A DNA stretch of 51,443 bases. Source: Minisyncoccota bacterium (GTDB taxonomy: Bacteria; Patescibacteriota; Minisyncoccia; Phycocordibacterales; UBA5272). This document shows positions 25,901 to 34,755 of this stretch, one piece after another (position 1 is the first letter of the stretch; the number at the start of each line of letters is the position of its first letter). A model generated the notes under the pieces. It worked only from the letters and a program-made list of their open reading frames with translations. It was not told the origin of the DNA and did no database searches. The DNA is taken from assembly GCA_018061825.1 (NCBI GenBank), contig JAGOTK010000001.1, positions 57,800 through 109,242 on the forward strand, given 5' to 3'. A program made the position numbers and the translations under genes.

Positions 25901-26188
25901 TTTCTCTGCTAGTATTATTTCATTACTGGTTAATTTTCTATTATCACCCACATTTTTGTGTAAGGTGTATTCTTGAATTACACTATTAACACGAATTTCA
26001 CATTCAGTTGATAAAGAAATTTCTGAAAATAAAGTAGTACATTCATTGGTTTCCAAAAAAGAGCTAATTTTGCCAGGGTTTATGTAGATAACAGCTTCTG
26101 TCTTTTTTATATTTGAATTACTAAAAAGTATTAAGAAAAGAAAAATAGCTATTAGGTTCTTACTTTTTTTATTTAGATTCCATTTCAT
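22940..26188 (-). CDS. VirB6/TrbL-like polytopic membrane protein with long charged tail
   Basis: This 1082-residue protein is probably the inner-membrane channel component. A signal-like segment (IAIFLFLILFSNS) is followed by an extracytoplasmic region of about 300 residues. Six or more spans then lie between about 320 and 650 (for example ILLGINALTVIFVNLAGSLF, KTVILSLLVSVMTFIVFYLI, GPIFMFLVVLAVKIG). The conserved-looking segment FSPIMLIPEGL lies between spans, as in VirB6/TrbL. The last 430 residues are cytoplasmic-looking and charged, with a duplicated NSL-x(2)-RLQ-x-KY ... YQDK unit near 885 and 975. Its own leaderless-type promoter follows the terminator at 26277-26313. Confidence 0.85.
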   Translation of the reverse strand: MKWNLNKKSKNLIAIFLFLILFSNSNIKKTEAVIYINPGKISSFLETNECTTLFSEISLSTECEIRVNSVIQEYTLHKNVGDNRKLTSNEIILAEKGIQEYLLKLKEDLTEEYNSITIDKKNTIENSVAISDQTAEDKKAIALIKTIIDNASSILDEKLLPVYDKMSSDTEIFFQNAIIYSIDLLKRDQISNVVRIWRRVYLYKELDRFLTGSTTIDITKVNPKILLVAKTQKMLAYDGGFFNFSYSENELKSGEINPRNAYAAAVINGITFSIGQAASSTNPQTTISDPKDMDINKAEPIPCKKDIGLWGIVTNTSNSKCSIVAFLINNILLGINALTVIFVNLAGSLFDWIYNEGIINFKDLVNSSGAYIIYKTVILSLLVSVMTFIVFYLIIRRLIDDDGENMNKLLPKIIITALFVYFSFTVTGWIIDQSNIITIYLYRSLTHSEIAVQPISTVFKNILSLNNGGANSNYVNDNYGISLGSWDAIPYTAGQVLVSVVGVFVLFEGAILILTRAIVLLLCMIFSPIMLIPEGLTEFTDKYRKVIIDNFTGNVMLGPIFMFLVVLAVKIGTKATEMVTNGPVLDSSAPANTTGFMAGILSSVIVITVLQLAISVSKSLSGSLGEKIGGQISKYTGGAAFGGGAKILRNTVGAGALAAKNNGWMMGKKGSTQHRLMTGLYNGASKATFDTRNIKGFQNAANFSGSNASSFGQGTQKSAEKRYQKKLFNASKYHNSLDSGGKERNIKRLNGAFGGVDGKQIAKSIGEENWKPSIKERLNNDSAYNEEFDKAHNETDETKREKSITAVIDKHFKENGEGSEHFSKEINKPENNKIKNEFKNAISEKDPVKRKITLTKIISDLDKKSNKEDSEESSTASLTESLQKIEQKSEPKSNVKNQENINSLRDRLQAKYSKQDVSNYKAKRETLYQDKSLSEVKLRQEAENEIKKAENSGFIPSAQDLNTQNSLKTRLQEKYGGVEKMVNGKIEKEFSQEQLDRKIQEHKDMKENQYQDKVLNEALPKKDNNDPTDDKPFNSPLGEGDNDKSSVSVDQTGKLKQMYTSEELSVLNKNRNNREEADNKAA

Positions 26189-26194
26189 TCTCTA

Positions 26195-26203
26195 ATTTTA
26201 GCA
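26195..26203 (-). promoter_or_regulatory. Leaderless-type extended -10 of the VirB6-like gene
   Basis: The minus strand reads TGCTAAAAT, exactly 6 nt before the ATG at 26188. Confidence 0.55.
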
Positions 26204-26276
26204 TGGAAAATAAGATATTGTATTAAGATGTATAAATTATAAACCTTTTTATAATAAGAATTTATCTGAAATTAAT

Positions 26277-26313
26277 AAACATAAAAACCAGCTTTTTGCT
26301 GGTTTTTATGTTT
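26277..26313 (-). terminator. Strong Rho-independent terminator within the secretion locus
   Basis: A perfect 16-bp stem (26277-26292 with 26298-26313) has a 5-nt loop and T-rich arms on both strands. It lies 23 nt after the stop of the 833-residue gene, so it separates the first two genes of the locus from the VirB6-like unit. Confidence 0.88.
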
Positions 26314-26335
26314 ATTAAAAATAGACTAAAGAGTC

Positions 26336-28837
26336 TTATCTATAATTTTCACACATGTTTATAGTATCATTGGTGAGCTTCTCTCTATCTGCACACACTG
26401 AAGTAGAAGTAGAACTTCCTGAAGCGCAAAAATCATTCACAGCTTTTGGTATGTCTTTACATATGTTTTCAATTTCTAGATCAGTTGAGCTTATTTCTAT
26501 AGTTTCTGGGTCTGACAAATTACCACAAATACTGTTGCCAATTTTGTTACATAAAGCAGATTCAGAATATGTACCACTGTCATTAGGGCTTACAAGGTAT
26601 GTGAATTTTTTTGGAACATTAGGAGTGTAATCTCCCAAGGAGGACAGATTTAAATTTTTTCCTAATTTATAGGTTTTAATCCTAAGTGAAAGTAAATTAT
26701 CTTTTGTTTCTATATTTTTAATTTGCTCATTTGTCGGTATCATATATAAAAGGCTGTCTTGATCCATTTCAGCGTCGTCTCTATATTCGTTTATATAGTT
26801 GTAATCTAATTCAACGTCAAGAAGATCTTGATCAGTGATAGTATCTTTAAGTAAGCTGGCAGTAAAAGTATCTGGGATATCTGCTGTCTTAGCGTCTTTT
26901 AATTGAGCAACCAATGATACAAGTTGCTTCTTTTTAGCATTATTTTTAATCATACTTTTTACTAATGCTTGGATTTTTTTCTGTAGCTCTTGTGAGGCTA
27001 TGTTTATTTTTGAAAGAGCTTTCTTTCTAGTAAATAAATCAGCAGCATTTTTCATAATTTTATTAGCAGATCCAAGTATTCCGATATGTAAGTTAATATT
27101 GGAGGTCATACTCATGGTGGCTAATTTAAGATTAGCGGCACTTCTATTTTTTGTAATTAAGAAATAAGTATAGACCATATCATTTAATTTTTGAACATTT
27201 AAACCATTAAGCGTGTCGTATCTTAATATCGCGTCATTTATTTTTGCGGAATTTCCTGTATTTGAATTGTAATCTAATTTTGATTTTGTTGCTTGATCTG
27301 CTATGTCTTCAGATTTTTTATCAAAGCTCATTAAAGAATCTATTGAGCTAGAAAGTTGAATATATTGAGCATTGCTTGTATTTGTCACATCTCCTAAGCC
27401 TAGTATTCCATTTAAAATAGCTGCATATTTTCCAACTTTTTCAACTTTTCCGACTATATTACATACAGTCTTGTCTCCAGTACATTCTTTTTTATCCTTT
27501 TCTGTATTTTGAGCACTTGTCAAAATACTCAAATAAGGAGATTGTCTCGCAGCTTCAATATCTGCTTTTATTTTAGCTGCACTGTTTAAAGTGTCTGTGA
27601 CTATATTGTCACAAAAAGCAGAAGATGGATCTGTAGGGTCAAGTTTTTTTTCTTTTCCCTCTTTGTCTAAACATTTTTCATTTCCTATAATTCCCCCATT
27701 GGCATTGAATTTACTTACAGCTGAAGATTGAGAATCTGTAATTTTTTTATTTATTTCAGATTGCATAGCTGCTTGTATTCCAGAAGGTGAATTTGTAGGA
27801 TCTACTAAAGCTGCTCTAGTCAAAGGGCCACCATATCCTGCATTTGCTATAGAAATAAAAGCAGCTTGTGATGATTTTCCAGATATAGGTTCTTTCTTTT
27901 TTTGAAATGAAAGCATTGCAGTCTGTGTCAGATCATCTATCTCTCCTGTAGCATCTAGACCTTGATCTTTTTGAAAGTTTTTTATAGCAAGAGATACAGA
28001 TTCGTTAAATGTAGAACTTATCGCATTTACAGTATAACCATTTGCCATTAGAAAGTTTTTTAGATTTTCTATATCAGCACTAGAAGAATTTTCATTTATA
28101 GGTATATTCCAAGAAGATATATCATACTGATCATTTTGATTTGAAGATGAGTTTTTTTCTGTAAGACTGGAATCGCAAAGCTCATCAATATCTACATTTT
28201 TTAGAGCTGCTTTTGGCTTAATCCATCCTTTAGGTTCTCCATTTTTTATAACATCTTTTAATTTGCTATCATTACATATTTCCTTTTTAGCAATATCTGC
28301 AAGTTCTACAACTTTTAATTTATTTACAGTCCCTTGTGCTTCACTTCTTATACTTTTTACAATATCAGAAAGAGCTGTAGATTGATAAGGATTGCTATCT
28401 GTATCTTTAAGATCATCTAGTGTTTTCTTTATAGCATTTGTAGAAGATTTACTTAGGTATCCATTTAAGTCTGTGATTATTTGTTGACCATTTGTAAAAA
28501 TATTTGTAGAAGCATCTTTTGTTGTCCCTAAATTTTTTGTGACTATATCACCTATTTGACTTATAGCTAATCCAGAAGCGCCTGCGGCTGCTTGAGTTAA
28601 ATCAAAATTTTTAAGTGCCTGAGAAGTATTTTTGACAGTATCATAAGTATTTTTAACTTGTTGAGCAGTTTTTAGTCCTTCTTTCATTTGATTTACGACT
28701 TGAGATATATTTACTTTTAAATTTGTGGCGTCTATCACAGGACCAATAGCAGAAGCTTTATTTAAAGACATTGAGCAAATAAACAAGACAATTAAAGTTG
28801 CAGCTATTTCTTTTTTAAAGATGTTTTTGTTTTTCAT
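26336..28837 (-). CDS. TrbJ/VirB5-like secreted protein with an inserted peptidoglycan-binding domain
   Basis: This 833-residue protein has a signal peptide (ending NKASA). It then shows PVIDATNLKVNISQVVNQMKEG-type helices, the hallmark of VirB5/TrbJ pilus-tip proteins. Near residues 242-315 is a PG_binding_1-like unit (NLKNFLMANGYTVNAISSTF ... AIKNFQKDQGLDATGEIDDLT). The rest is helical with scattered cysteines (EKCLDKEGKEK, CTGDKTVCN), suggesting disulfides outside the membrane. It is second in the locus, 11 nt after the 284-residue membrane protein. It could anchor the apparatus to the wall. The VirB5/TrbJ assignment rests on the N-terminal pattern only. Confidence 0.78.
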   Translation of the reverse strand: MKNKNIFKKEIAATLIVLFICSMSLNKASAIGPVIDATNLKVNISQVVNQMKEGLKTAQQVKNTYDTVKNTSQALKNFDLTQAAAGASGLAISQIGDIVTKNLGTTKDASTNIFTNGQQIITDLNGYLSKSSTNAIKKTLDDLKDTDSNPYQSTALSDIVKSIRSEAQGTVNKLKVVELADIAKKEICNDSKLKDVIKNGEPKGWIKPKAALKNVDIDELCDSSLTEKNSSSNQNDQYDISSWNIPINENSSSADIENLKNFLMANGYTVNAISSTFNESVSLAIKNFQKDQGLDATGEIDDLTQTAMLSFQKKKEPISGKSSQAAFISIANAGYGGPLTRAALVDPTNSPSGIQAAMQSEINKKITDSQSSAVSKFNANGGIIGNEKCLDKEGKEKKLDPTDPSSAFCDNIVTDTLNSAAKIKADIEAARQSPYLSILTSAQNTEKDKKECTGDKTVCNIVGKVEKVGKYAAILNGILGLGDVTNTSNAQYIQLSSSIDSLMSFDKKSEDIADQATKSKLDYNSNTGNSAKINDAILRYDTLNGLNVQKLNDMVYTYFLITKNRSAANLKLATMSMTSNINLHIGILGSANKIMKNAADLFTRKKALSKINIASQELQKKIQALVKSMIKNNAKKKQLVSLVAQLKDAKTADIPDTFTASLLKDTITDQDLLDVELDYNYINEYRDDAEMDQDSLLYMIPTNEQIKNIETKDNLLSLRIKTYKLGKNLNLSSLGDYTPNVPKKFTYLVSPNDSGTYSESALCNKIGNSICGNLSDPETIEISSTDLEIENICKDIPKAVNDFCASGSSTSTSVCADREKLTNDTINMCENYR

Positions 28838-28848
28838 ATAATTGATAA

Positions 28849-29703
28849 TTATTGTTTTATTCCTACACTACTAAAGTATTTTTTAATATTTGAATTTACA
28901 GCTTCTATTTTTTTACTAAAAGTATCTGTATAACCTTCCCCTCCTAATACTAAAAACTTATTAGGGTCAGTATCGATATTTTTTAAAGAACTTAGATATT
29001 TATTTTGATTTGCTATTAAGTTTATCAATTCAATTTGATATTTTCCACCTACTGAGGTAGCTTGTACTGCTAAAAGATCTTGAATAAAAGAATCGTTTAT
29101 TTTTGTAAGTTCTTCAAGATTATTATTTTCAGAGGATTTGATCTTATTATTGTAATCGTCACATACTTTTGTAAAAGCATCATAATATTCTTTGTATGAT
29201 TTAGCATTTTCTGGTCTTTTTGTATTTAAATTATCCAGTGTATAAGTGTCACTAGTTATCTGATTTTTATAATCAGTTATAATTTTAGCAAACACTTTTC
29301 CTTTTTCTACTGGATCAGTAACATTATTTTGTTCTAAGTAAAGATTAGTCAATACTATGTCTTTAGAAAGATCAAAAGTATTAGTGTTGATGCTATTTGC
29401 ATTTTCAGTGATACTATTATCTTGATTTATATAGCTCAAATCAATACCATAGTCTTTTGCAGCTCCAAATATATTTACACAAGCTTCGCCATTACTTGGG
29501 TCTATTTCTATAATTCTTCCATGTGGATCTTTACATTCAGTGCTTGAATTTTTGTTTACCACATAAGTCTTATTGGTAAGTCTGGCATTTGAGACTATTA
29601 AAATTATTGCCCCAATTGCTAAGATTGCATAAAAGTAAGTTTGAAGACTAACCTGTTCTAATAAATGTCTTATTTTATCTTTAAAGCTATTATTTTCTTG
29701 CAT
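28849..29703 (-). CDS. Single-span membrane protein, first gene of the secretion locus
   Basis: This is a 284-residue protein of unknown function. A charged cytoplasmic N-terminus precedes one span at about 23-43 (TYFYAILAIGAIILIVSNA). A short Cys-containing segment follows (STECKDPHGR, GEACVNIFG), then a long helical outer domain. Topology resembles VirB8/VirB10-like linkers, but no sequence signature supports that. Its promoter is the extended -10 at 29716-29724. The two genes 28849-29703 and 26336-28837 end at the strong terminator. Confidence 0.75.
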   Translation of the reverse strand: MQENNSFKDKIRHLLEQVSLQTYFYAILAIGAIILIVSNARLTNKTYVVNKNSSTECKDPHGRIIEIDPSNGEACVNIFGAAKDYGIDLSYINQDNSITENANSINTNTFDLSKDIVLTNLYLEQNNVTDPVEKGKVFAKIITDYKNQITSDTYTLDNLNTKRPENAKSYKEYYDAFTKVCDDYNNKIKSSENNNLEELTKINDSFIQDLLAVQATSVGGKYQIELINLIANQNKYLSSLKNIDTDPNKFLVLGGEGYTDTFSKKIEAVNSNIKKYFSSVGIKQ

Positions 29704-29715
29704 ATTATTAAAAAT

Positions 29716-29724
29716 ATTATATCA
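29716..29724 (-). promoter_or_regulatory. Extended -10 promoter at the head of the secretion locus
   Basis: The minus strand reads TGATATAAT, 12 nt before the ATG at 29703, giving a very short leader. It lies between the rsmA stop and the first secretion gene, so the locus is not purely a read-through from rsmA. Confidence 0.5.
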
Positions 29725-29740
29725 TGCAAAAATTTTAATT

Positions 29741-30526
29741 TTATTTTACTAGTTTTGAGATGTTTATAAAATCTTGCTCTGACAAATCTTCTGCTCTGAC
29801 TTTATTTTGTATATTTAGCTTTTCAAAAATACTTTCCCATTCTACATTTAACATTTCCTTTTTTAAATTACCAAGCATCATTTTTCTTTTATGAGCAAAA
29901 GATTTTTTAACTATATTTAGATAGGTTTTTTCTAAAGACTTTCTTTCTTTATCTGTATCTAATAAAGTTATTTTTAATACAGCACTATCAACTTTTGGCT
30001 TTGGGAAAAATGATCCAGCAGACACTTTATAGATTATTTTTGGAATACTATAAAATTTTGTAGCAAGTGAGAGTATTGATTCTTTCTTATCTTTCGCTAC
30101 TATTCTTTCTGCTACTTCTTTTTGCACCAAAAGGACCATTTTTGTAGGTTTTTTATCAATTGATAGAAACTTTTCTATTATCGCACCTGTAATATAATAG
30201 GGTATATTTGCTATTATTTTGTAGCTTTCGTTCTTTTTTATGATTTCTTCTATATTTATATTTAAAATATCCCCTTCTATTATTCTTAAATTGCCTTCTT
30301 TTATAACGTTTTCGAATTTATTTTCAAGAAAAGAGATTAATTCTCTATCTTTTTCTATTGCTATTAACTTTGCTCCAGATTTTAAAATATCTTCTGTCAA
30401 AATGCCTTTTCCAGGACCTATTTCAAGGATTATCTCTCCTTTTTTGATTTCACCAGCATTGATTATCTCAAATACAGCTTTTTTACTAGTTAGAAAATTT
30501 TGTCCTAAAGATTTTTTTGGTTTCAT
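29741..30526 (-). CDS. rsmA: 16S rRNA dimethyladenosine transferase RsmA (KsgA)
   Basis: This 261-residue SAM-dependent enzyme dimethylates two adjacent adenines near the 3' end of 16S rRNA. Motifs are KPKKSLGQNFLTSK at the start, the SAM site ILEIGPGKGILTEDIL, IEKDRELISFLE, the catalytic NIPYYITG and the C-terminal SFAHKRKMMLGNLK. Length is typical. It starts 3 nt after the helicase gene upstream, so the two form an operon. Confidence 0.96.
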   Translation of the reverse strand: MKPKKSLGQNFLTSKKAVFEIINAGEIKKGEIILEIGPGKGILTEDILKSGAKLIAIEKDRELISFLENKFENVIKEGNLRIIEGDILNINIEEIIKKNESYKIIANIPYYITGAIIEKFLSIDKKPTKMVLLVQKEVAERIVAKDKKESILSLATKFYSIPKIIYKVSAGSFFPKPKVDSAVLKITLLDTDKERKSLEKTYLNIVKKSFAHKRKMMLGNLKKEMLNVEWESIFEKLNIQNKVRAEDLSEQDFINISKLVK

Positions 30527-30529
30527 TAC

Positions 30530-32563
30530 TTAGAATGATACCACATCTTCATCTTCCCAGTCATCATCAGCAAAATCCCAAGCTTTTCTTTTATTTTTAA
30601 AACTATTTTCTATATCATTTGAATAATATAATTCTCTGTATTCTACTTGAGATTCTTTAAGTTCATTTACGTCTTCTAAAAATTCACTAGGTAGATTTAT
30701 TTTCTTTTCTCCATAGATAGTACGCATTTCTGCATAACATAAAAATAATTTCCTTTTTGCACGAGTGACTGCTACATAAAAAAGCCTCCTTTCTTCTTCT
30801 GACTCTTCTAGAGTTTTCTTTCTATTACCAATATCAATATGAGGAAAAAGGTCTTGTTCAAGACCCACAAGAAAGACATGCTCAAATTCAAGACCTTTTG
30901 AAGCATGTATAGTCATCAATCTCACACCATTTTTTTCTTTATCCTCATCATCTTGATCGCTCCTGAGTGATGTATCTTCTAAAAATATATCTAAAGCTTC
31001 AAGTGTTTTTATTTCATCAAATTTTTTAGTGATACTTACAAGCTCTCTTATATTTTCAAGTCTTTCTTTTTCCTCACTACCGCCATTCAGTAGTTCTTCT
31101 TCTATTCCAGAATCTATAATTATCATTTGTAAGATTTCAGAAAGTCTTTTCTCTCCTAATATCAAGTCAGATTGTATTTTGTCTAAAAAATTATAGACAT
31201 TTTGTATTTTTAATATAGCAGAAGCTGGTAAAGACTTTTCATCATTTGCAAATATTTTTGCAATTGTAGTTTTTCCTATTCCTTTTTTTGGAGTTTCAAA
31301 TACTCTTTTTAAATCGGCAAGATTATTTCTATTTTGACTAGATCTCAAATAGCTAAGCACATCTTTTATTTCTCTTCTGTCAAAAAATTTTGTACCTAAA
31401 AGATTATAAGAGATAGTATTTTTTATCATAGCTTCTTCTAATATTCTAGATTGAAAATTCGTCCTAAATAATATAGCAATATCTTTATATTCAACACCTT
31501 TTTTATTCAATTCTTTTATCTTATATGATATAAATTCTGATTCTGCTTTTTCATCAAATGTAGGGCAGACTTCTATTTTTTCCTCGCCCACTTTATTTGT
31601 AAAAAGATTTTTTGGAAATCTTGCTTTATTTTTCTGTATAGAAATATTTGCAAGCTTAAGTATATTTTGAGTTGATCTGTAATTTTCTTCTAAAAGAATC
31701 ACTTTTGCTCCTTCAAAATCTTTTTCAAAGTGTAAAATATTTTTTAGATTTGCACCTCTCCAAGAATAAATATTCTGATCTATATCTCCTACTACACATA
31801 TATTTTGTGTGTTTTCATTTACAAGCTCTCTTATAAATTCGTATTGAGAATTATTTGTATCTTGATATTCATCTACATGTATATATTTCCATTTATTTTT
31901 AAGAAATTCTTTTACATTTTTATTTCCTTTTAATAATTCTACAGACTTTATTATAAGATCATCAAAATCCGCTGATCCTTGTTTTCTCAATTCTAATTCG
32001 TAAAGTTTCCAGACTTTCTCTATTATTTCCATGTTGTAGCTGACTATTCTTTTTCCATAATCCTCTACGCTTTGCCAATTTGATTTTTCTCTACTTATAG
32101 CATTTTTTATCTTACTAGGATCATGTACCTTTGGGTCAAGTCCTATACTGACTATTATACTTTTTACCATTTGATTTGTATCAGATGGGTCAAGTACTAC
32201 CATATTTTTATGAAAGCCTAGATCTTTTCCAAATTCTTTCAATATTAAAAGACCCAAAGAGTGAAAAGTTTTTATTGTGGGAAGTTTTTTATTTCTAAAG
32301 AAATTATTTTTTTCTAGGTCATATTTTTCTATGAGTCCTTCTTCTTCCATTCTTTTAATTATTCTTTCAAGCATTTCTTTTGCAGCTTTATTTGTAAAAG
32401 TCACACATAATATATTTTCTGGCTCTACACCACTTTTTATTATATTTATGACTCTCTCTGTGATAGTCTTTGTCTTGCCTGCACCTGCTCCAGCCAAAAT
32501 TAAAAGCGGTCCATTTATTAATTGTACCGCTTCCAATTGTTTTTCATTTAACTCATTTTTCAT
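30530..32563 (-). CDS. pcrA: UvrD/PcrA-type superfamily 1 DNA helicase
   Basis: This 677-residue 3'-5' helicase acts in repair and in clearing proteins from DNA. Motif I is GAGAGKTKTITERV near 23, Ia is CVTFTNKAAKEM, II is VDEYQDTNNSQYEF, III is VVGDIDQNIYSWRGA, IV is LEENYRSTQNIL, V is RLMTIHASKGLEFEHVFLVG and VI is RRLFYVAVTRAKRKLFL. All are intact. The ATG at 32563 is preceded by a leaderless-type promoter (TGATAAAAT, 6 nt). UvrD, PcrA and Rep cannot be separated with confidence by eye. Confidence 0.95.
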   Translation of the reverse strand: MKNELNEKQLEAVQLINGPLLILAGAGAGKTKTITERVINIIKSGVEPENILCVTFTNKAAKEMLERIIKRMEEEGLIEKYDLEKNNFFRNKKLPTIKTFHSLGLLILKEFGKDLGFHKNMVVLDPSDTNQMVKSIIVSIGLDPKVHDPSKIKNAISREKSNWQSVEDYGKRIVSYNMEIIEKVWKLYELELRKQGSADFDDLIIKSVELLKGNKNVKEFLKNKWKYIHVDEYQDTNNSQYEFIRELVNENTQNICVVGDIDQNIYSWRGANLKNILHFEKDFEGAKVILLEENYRSTQNILKLANISIQKNKARFPKNLFTNKVGEEKIEVCPTFDEKAESEFISYKIKELNKKGVEYKDIAILFRTNFQSRILEEAMIKNTISYNLLGTKFFDRREIKDVLSYLRSSQNRNNLADLKRVFETPKKGIGKTTIAKIFANDEKSLPASAILKIQNVYNFLDKIQSDLILGEKRLSEILQMIIIDSGIEEELLNGGSEEKERLENIRELVSITKKFDEIKTLEALDIFLEDTSLRSDQDDEDKEKNGVRLMTIHASKGLEFEHVFLVGLEQDLFPHIDIGNRKKTLEESEEERRLFYVAVTRAKRKLFLCYAEMRTIYGEKKINLPSEFLEDVNELKESQVEYRELYYSNDIENSFKNKRKAWDFADDDWEDEDVVSF

Positions 32564-32569
32564 TCGATA

Positions 32570-32578
32570 ATTTTATCA
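32570..32578 (-). promoter_or_regulatory. Leaderless-type extended -10 of the helicase gene
   Basis: The minus strand reads TGATAAAAT, exactly 6 nt before the ATG at 32563. It overlaps the stop codon of the upstream gene. Confidence 0.5.
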
Positions 32579-33502
32579 CACTTTGTTTAATTTTTTATTT
32601 TGAAAATCAGTTCTGTGTATTCTCTTCAAAAATTCTTCTATTTTTTCATCTTCTTTAGGGTCTATTTCAAGAGTATCCATAAAGTCTGTAATGATTTTAG
32701 ATATTTTTTCTTTGTCATTAGAATCTATATTTTTGTAATCACTACTATCTCTATTATTTAAAAATTCTTCAACATTTAAATCTCTAATTTTGGATACATA
32801 TGAATTTTTTCTAAATAATAATCCTGTTTTTTCAAAAAGGCTTGAAATTTCTTTTAGTCTCTCATTTATATATTTATCTTCTTCTTCTCTGAGAGCCACT
32901 GAAGTGTAATATGTTTTTACGTCGTTATTTCCTTTTTCCTGTTTCTCATTTATTATTTTTTTCTCTAAATCATTTTCTATTAAATCTTTATCTGATTTTA
33001 TATTATTAGAATTTTCTACATGTTTTGTCTTCTTCTCTTCAAATGATTTTGGACTTATGCCTATAGAGAGTATTTCTAGATCTCTTACTCTACTTTCTAA
33101 ATCTTTAATATTATAATTAAACTTTTCAATCTTTTTGTCTATTTCATTTTGAAGATTATTTATATCTGATTTTAAATTTGCTTCTATTCTTGCTTCTATT
33201 TCTTCAAGCTCTTTTGCTATTTCTCTACTTGCTATCTCTGCGAATTTCTTTATTTCTTCCCCTACTACTCTTTTGCTGACACTTGATATTTTTTGTTTTA
33301 AAACATCATCACTTTCAATTTTACAGCTTTCATTTTTTAAAGATAAGACTTTTCCTTTATGTTCATGCTCATCTTTATGTAAAGCTCTCTTGGATATTCT
33401 TTTTCGAACCTCGTCTATACTGTCAGTACCGTTTTTTATGTACGGACTTTGTATATCCATTTTATTTTCTTCTTTTTTTAGATTTATTTCTAGCAAGTCC
33501 AT
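32576..33502 (-). CDS. Cytoplasmic coiled-coil protein of unknown family
   Basis: This 308-residue protein is highly charged throughout. Two long helical regions lie at about 60-160 and 180-250 (EIASREIAKELEEIEARIEA). No span or signal is visible. The ATG at 33502 (MDLLEINLKK) is chosen: a TTG four codons upstream is the only way to lengthen it, and the extended -10 TGCTATAAT (33519-33527, minus) lies 16 nt before the ATG. It ends 12 nt before the helicase start. No function is assigned. Confidence 0.72.
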   Translation of the reverse strand: MDLLEINLKKEENKMDIQSPYIKNGTDSIDEVRKRISKRALHKDEHEHKGKVLSLKNESCKIESDDVLKQKISSVSKRVVGEEIKKFAEIASREIAKELEEIEARIEANLKSDINNLQNEIDKKIEKFNYNIKDLESRVRDLEILSIGISPKSFEEKKTKHVENSNNIKSDKDLIENDLEKKIINEKQEKGNNDVKTYYTSVALREEEDKYINERLKEISSLFEKTGLLFRKNSYVSKIRDLNVEEFLNNRDSSDYKNIDSNDKEKISKIITDFMDTLEIDPKEDEKIEEFLKRIHRTDFQNKKLNKV

Positions 33503-33518
33503 AATTTTATTCAAATAA

Positions 33519-33527
33519 ATTATAGCA
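33519..33527 (-). promoter_or_regulatory. Extended -10 promoter of the coiled-coil protein gene
   Basis: The minus strand reads TGCTATAAT preceded by TTA, an ideal extended -10, 16 nt before the ATG at 33502. Confidence 0.5.
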
Positions 33528-33660
33528 TAAAAACTTTTCCTTTATTTTTTTATACACTTTTTATTTTCTTTATTTTTGTTATAATTATATTTATAAATAA
33601 AACATCTTATTTGATAAAGAATTCTGCCTATTTTCTAGACTATTTCTTAATCTGAAATTT

Positions 33661-34698
33661 ATGAAAACAAAAATTAAAAGTTATCTATTGTTTTTGTTCC
33701 CTGTACTTATATTGTTTATAGTATTCTTTAAATATACTAGTGCTAGCTTTTTTTCAGAGGCTTATAAATTATTTTATAAAGAATCTTCCACCACTACACA
33801 AAAAGAAAGTCTAGACAATACTAGTCTTCTCAAGCCTACAAAAGCATCGAATCTTCTTAAAGAATCATCTTCTACTGAGGTTGATATAAATGAAAATGGT
33901 AGCTTAGTCGTAAATTCAGGACCAATGAGAGTATCAACAGAAAAGGAAAAGCCGACAGAAGACTCTATCATACTTTATGAAGTCAAAAAAGGAGATACTC
34001 TTGATACTGTCGCAGGGCTTTTTAATATTTCTAAAAATACTATCATCTGGGCGAATGATCTTAAAGATAAAAAAATAATAGCAGGATCTTCTTTGATCAT
34101 TCTTCCTATAACAGGGATAACATATACAGCTACAAAATCTATAACACTTGAACAAATCGCAAAGAAATATAATGCAGACGTTTCTGAAATTGCTGAATTT
34201 AACGGTATTTCTCCTTCTACAAAGCTATCTAAAGGGCAAAGTGTTATCATTCCTGATGCTGAAGGAGAATTGGCTTCTACAAACTCTACAAATAAAAATA
34301 CAAAAGTAGTAGCATCTAAAAAAATTGTCTATAAAAATAATGCAATACTTGGATATTTTATGAAGCCTGTATCTTGTACAAAGTCTCAAGGATTGCACGG
34401 TCCTTATCATACAGGTGTAGATTTTAGTTGTCATGTAGGCACTTCTGTCATAGCGGCAGCAGATGGAGTCGTGATCCGTGCTTCATCTGTTGGATACAAT
34501 GGAGGATATGGGGAAGTTATTATTATTTCACATTCAAATGGTACTCAGTCTATATATGCTCACCTTTCAGGATTAAATGTAGTAGTTGGACAAAGAGTTT
34601 CTCAAGGTCAAATAATAGGAGCAACAGGAAATACAGGAAGAAGTACAGGTCCACATCTACACTTTGAGACTCGTGGTACAGCAAATCCATTTGGGTAA
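33661..34698 (+). CDS. Secreted LysM-M23 peptidoglycan endopeptidase
   Basis: This 345-residue protein has a membrane anchor or signal at about 8-25. A Ser/Thr-rich linker is followed by two LysM repeats (YEVKKGDTLDTVAGLFNISK near 108 and TATKSITLEQIAKKYNADV near 160) that bind glycan. A C-terminal M23 metallopeptidase follows, with HTGVDF near 249, SIYAHLSGL and the zinc motif HLHFE near 330. The Zn ligands (H, D, H) are all present, so it should cleave peptide cross-links. It is transcribed alone, with TATAAT near 33580. Confidence 0.92.
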   Translation: MKTKIKSYLLFLFPVLILFIVFFKYTSASFFSEAYKLFYKESSTTTQKESLDNTSLLKPTKASNLLKESSSTEVDINENGSLVVNSGPMRVSTEKEKPTEDSIILYEVKKGDTLDTVAGLFNISKNTIIWANDLKDKKIIAGSSLIILPITGITYTATKSITLEQIAKKYNADVSEIAEFNGISPSTKLSKGQSVIIPDAEGELASTNSTNKNTKVVASKKIVYKNNAILGYFMKPVSCTKSQGLHGPYHTGVDFSCHVGTSVIAAADGVVIRASSVGYNGGYGEVIIISHSNGTQSIYAHLSGLNVVVGQRVSQGQIIGATGNTGRSTGPHLHFETRGTANPFG

Positions 34699-34755
34699 AA
34701 TATAAGAATATATGTTATATTCTTATAAATTACTAAATTTTTAAAATTAAAAAAT

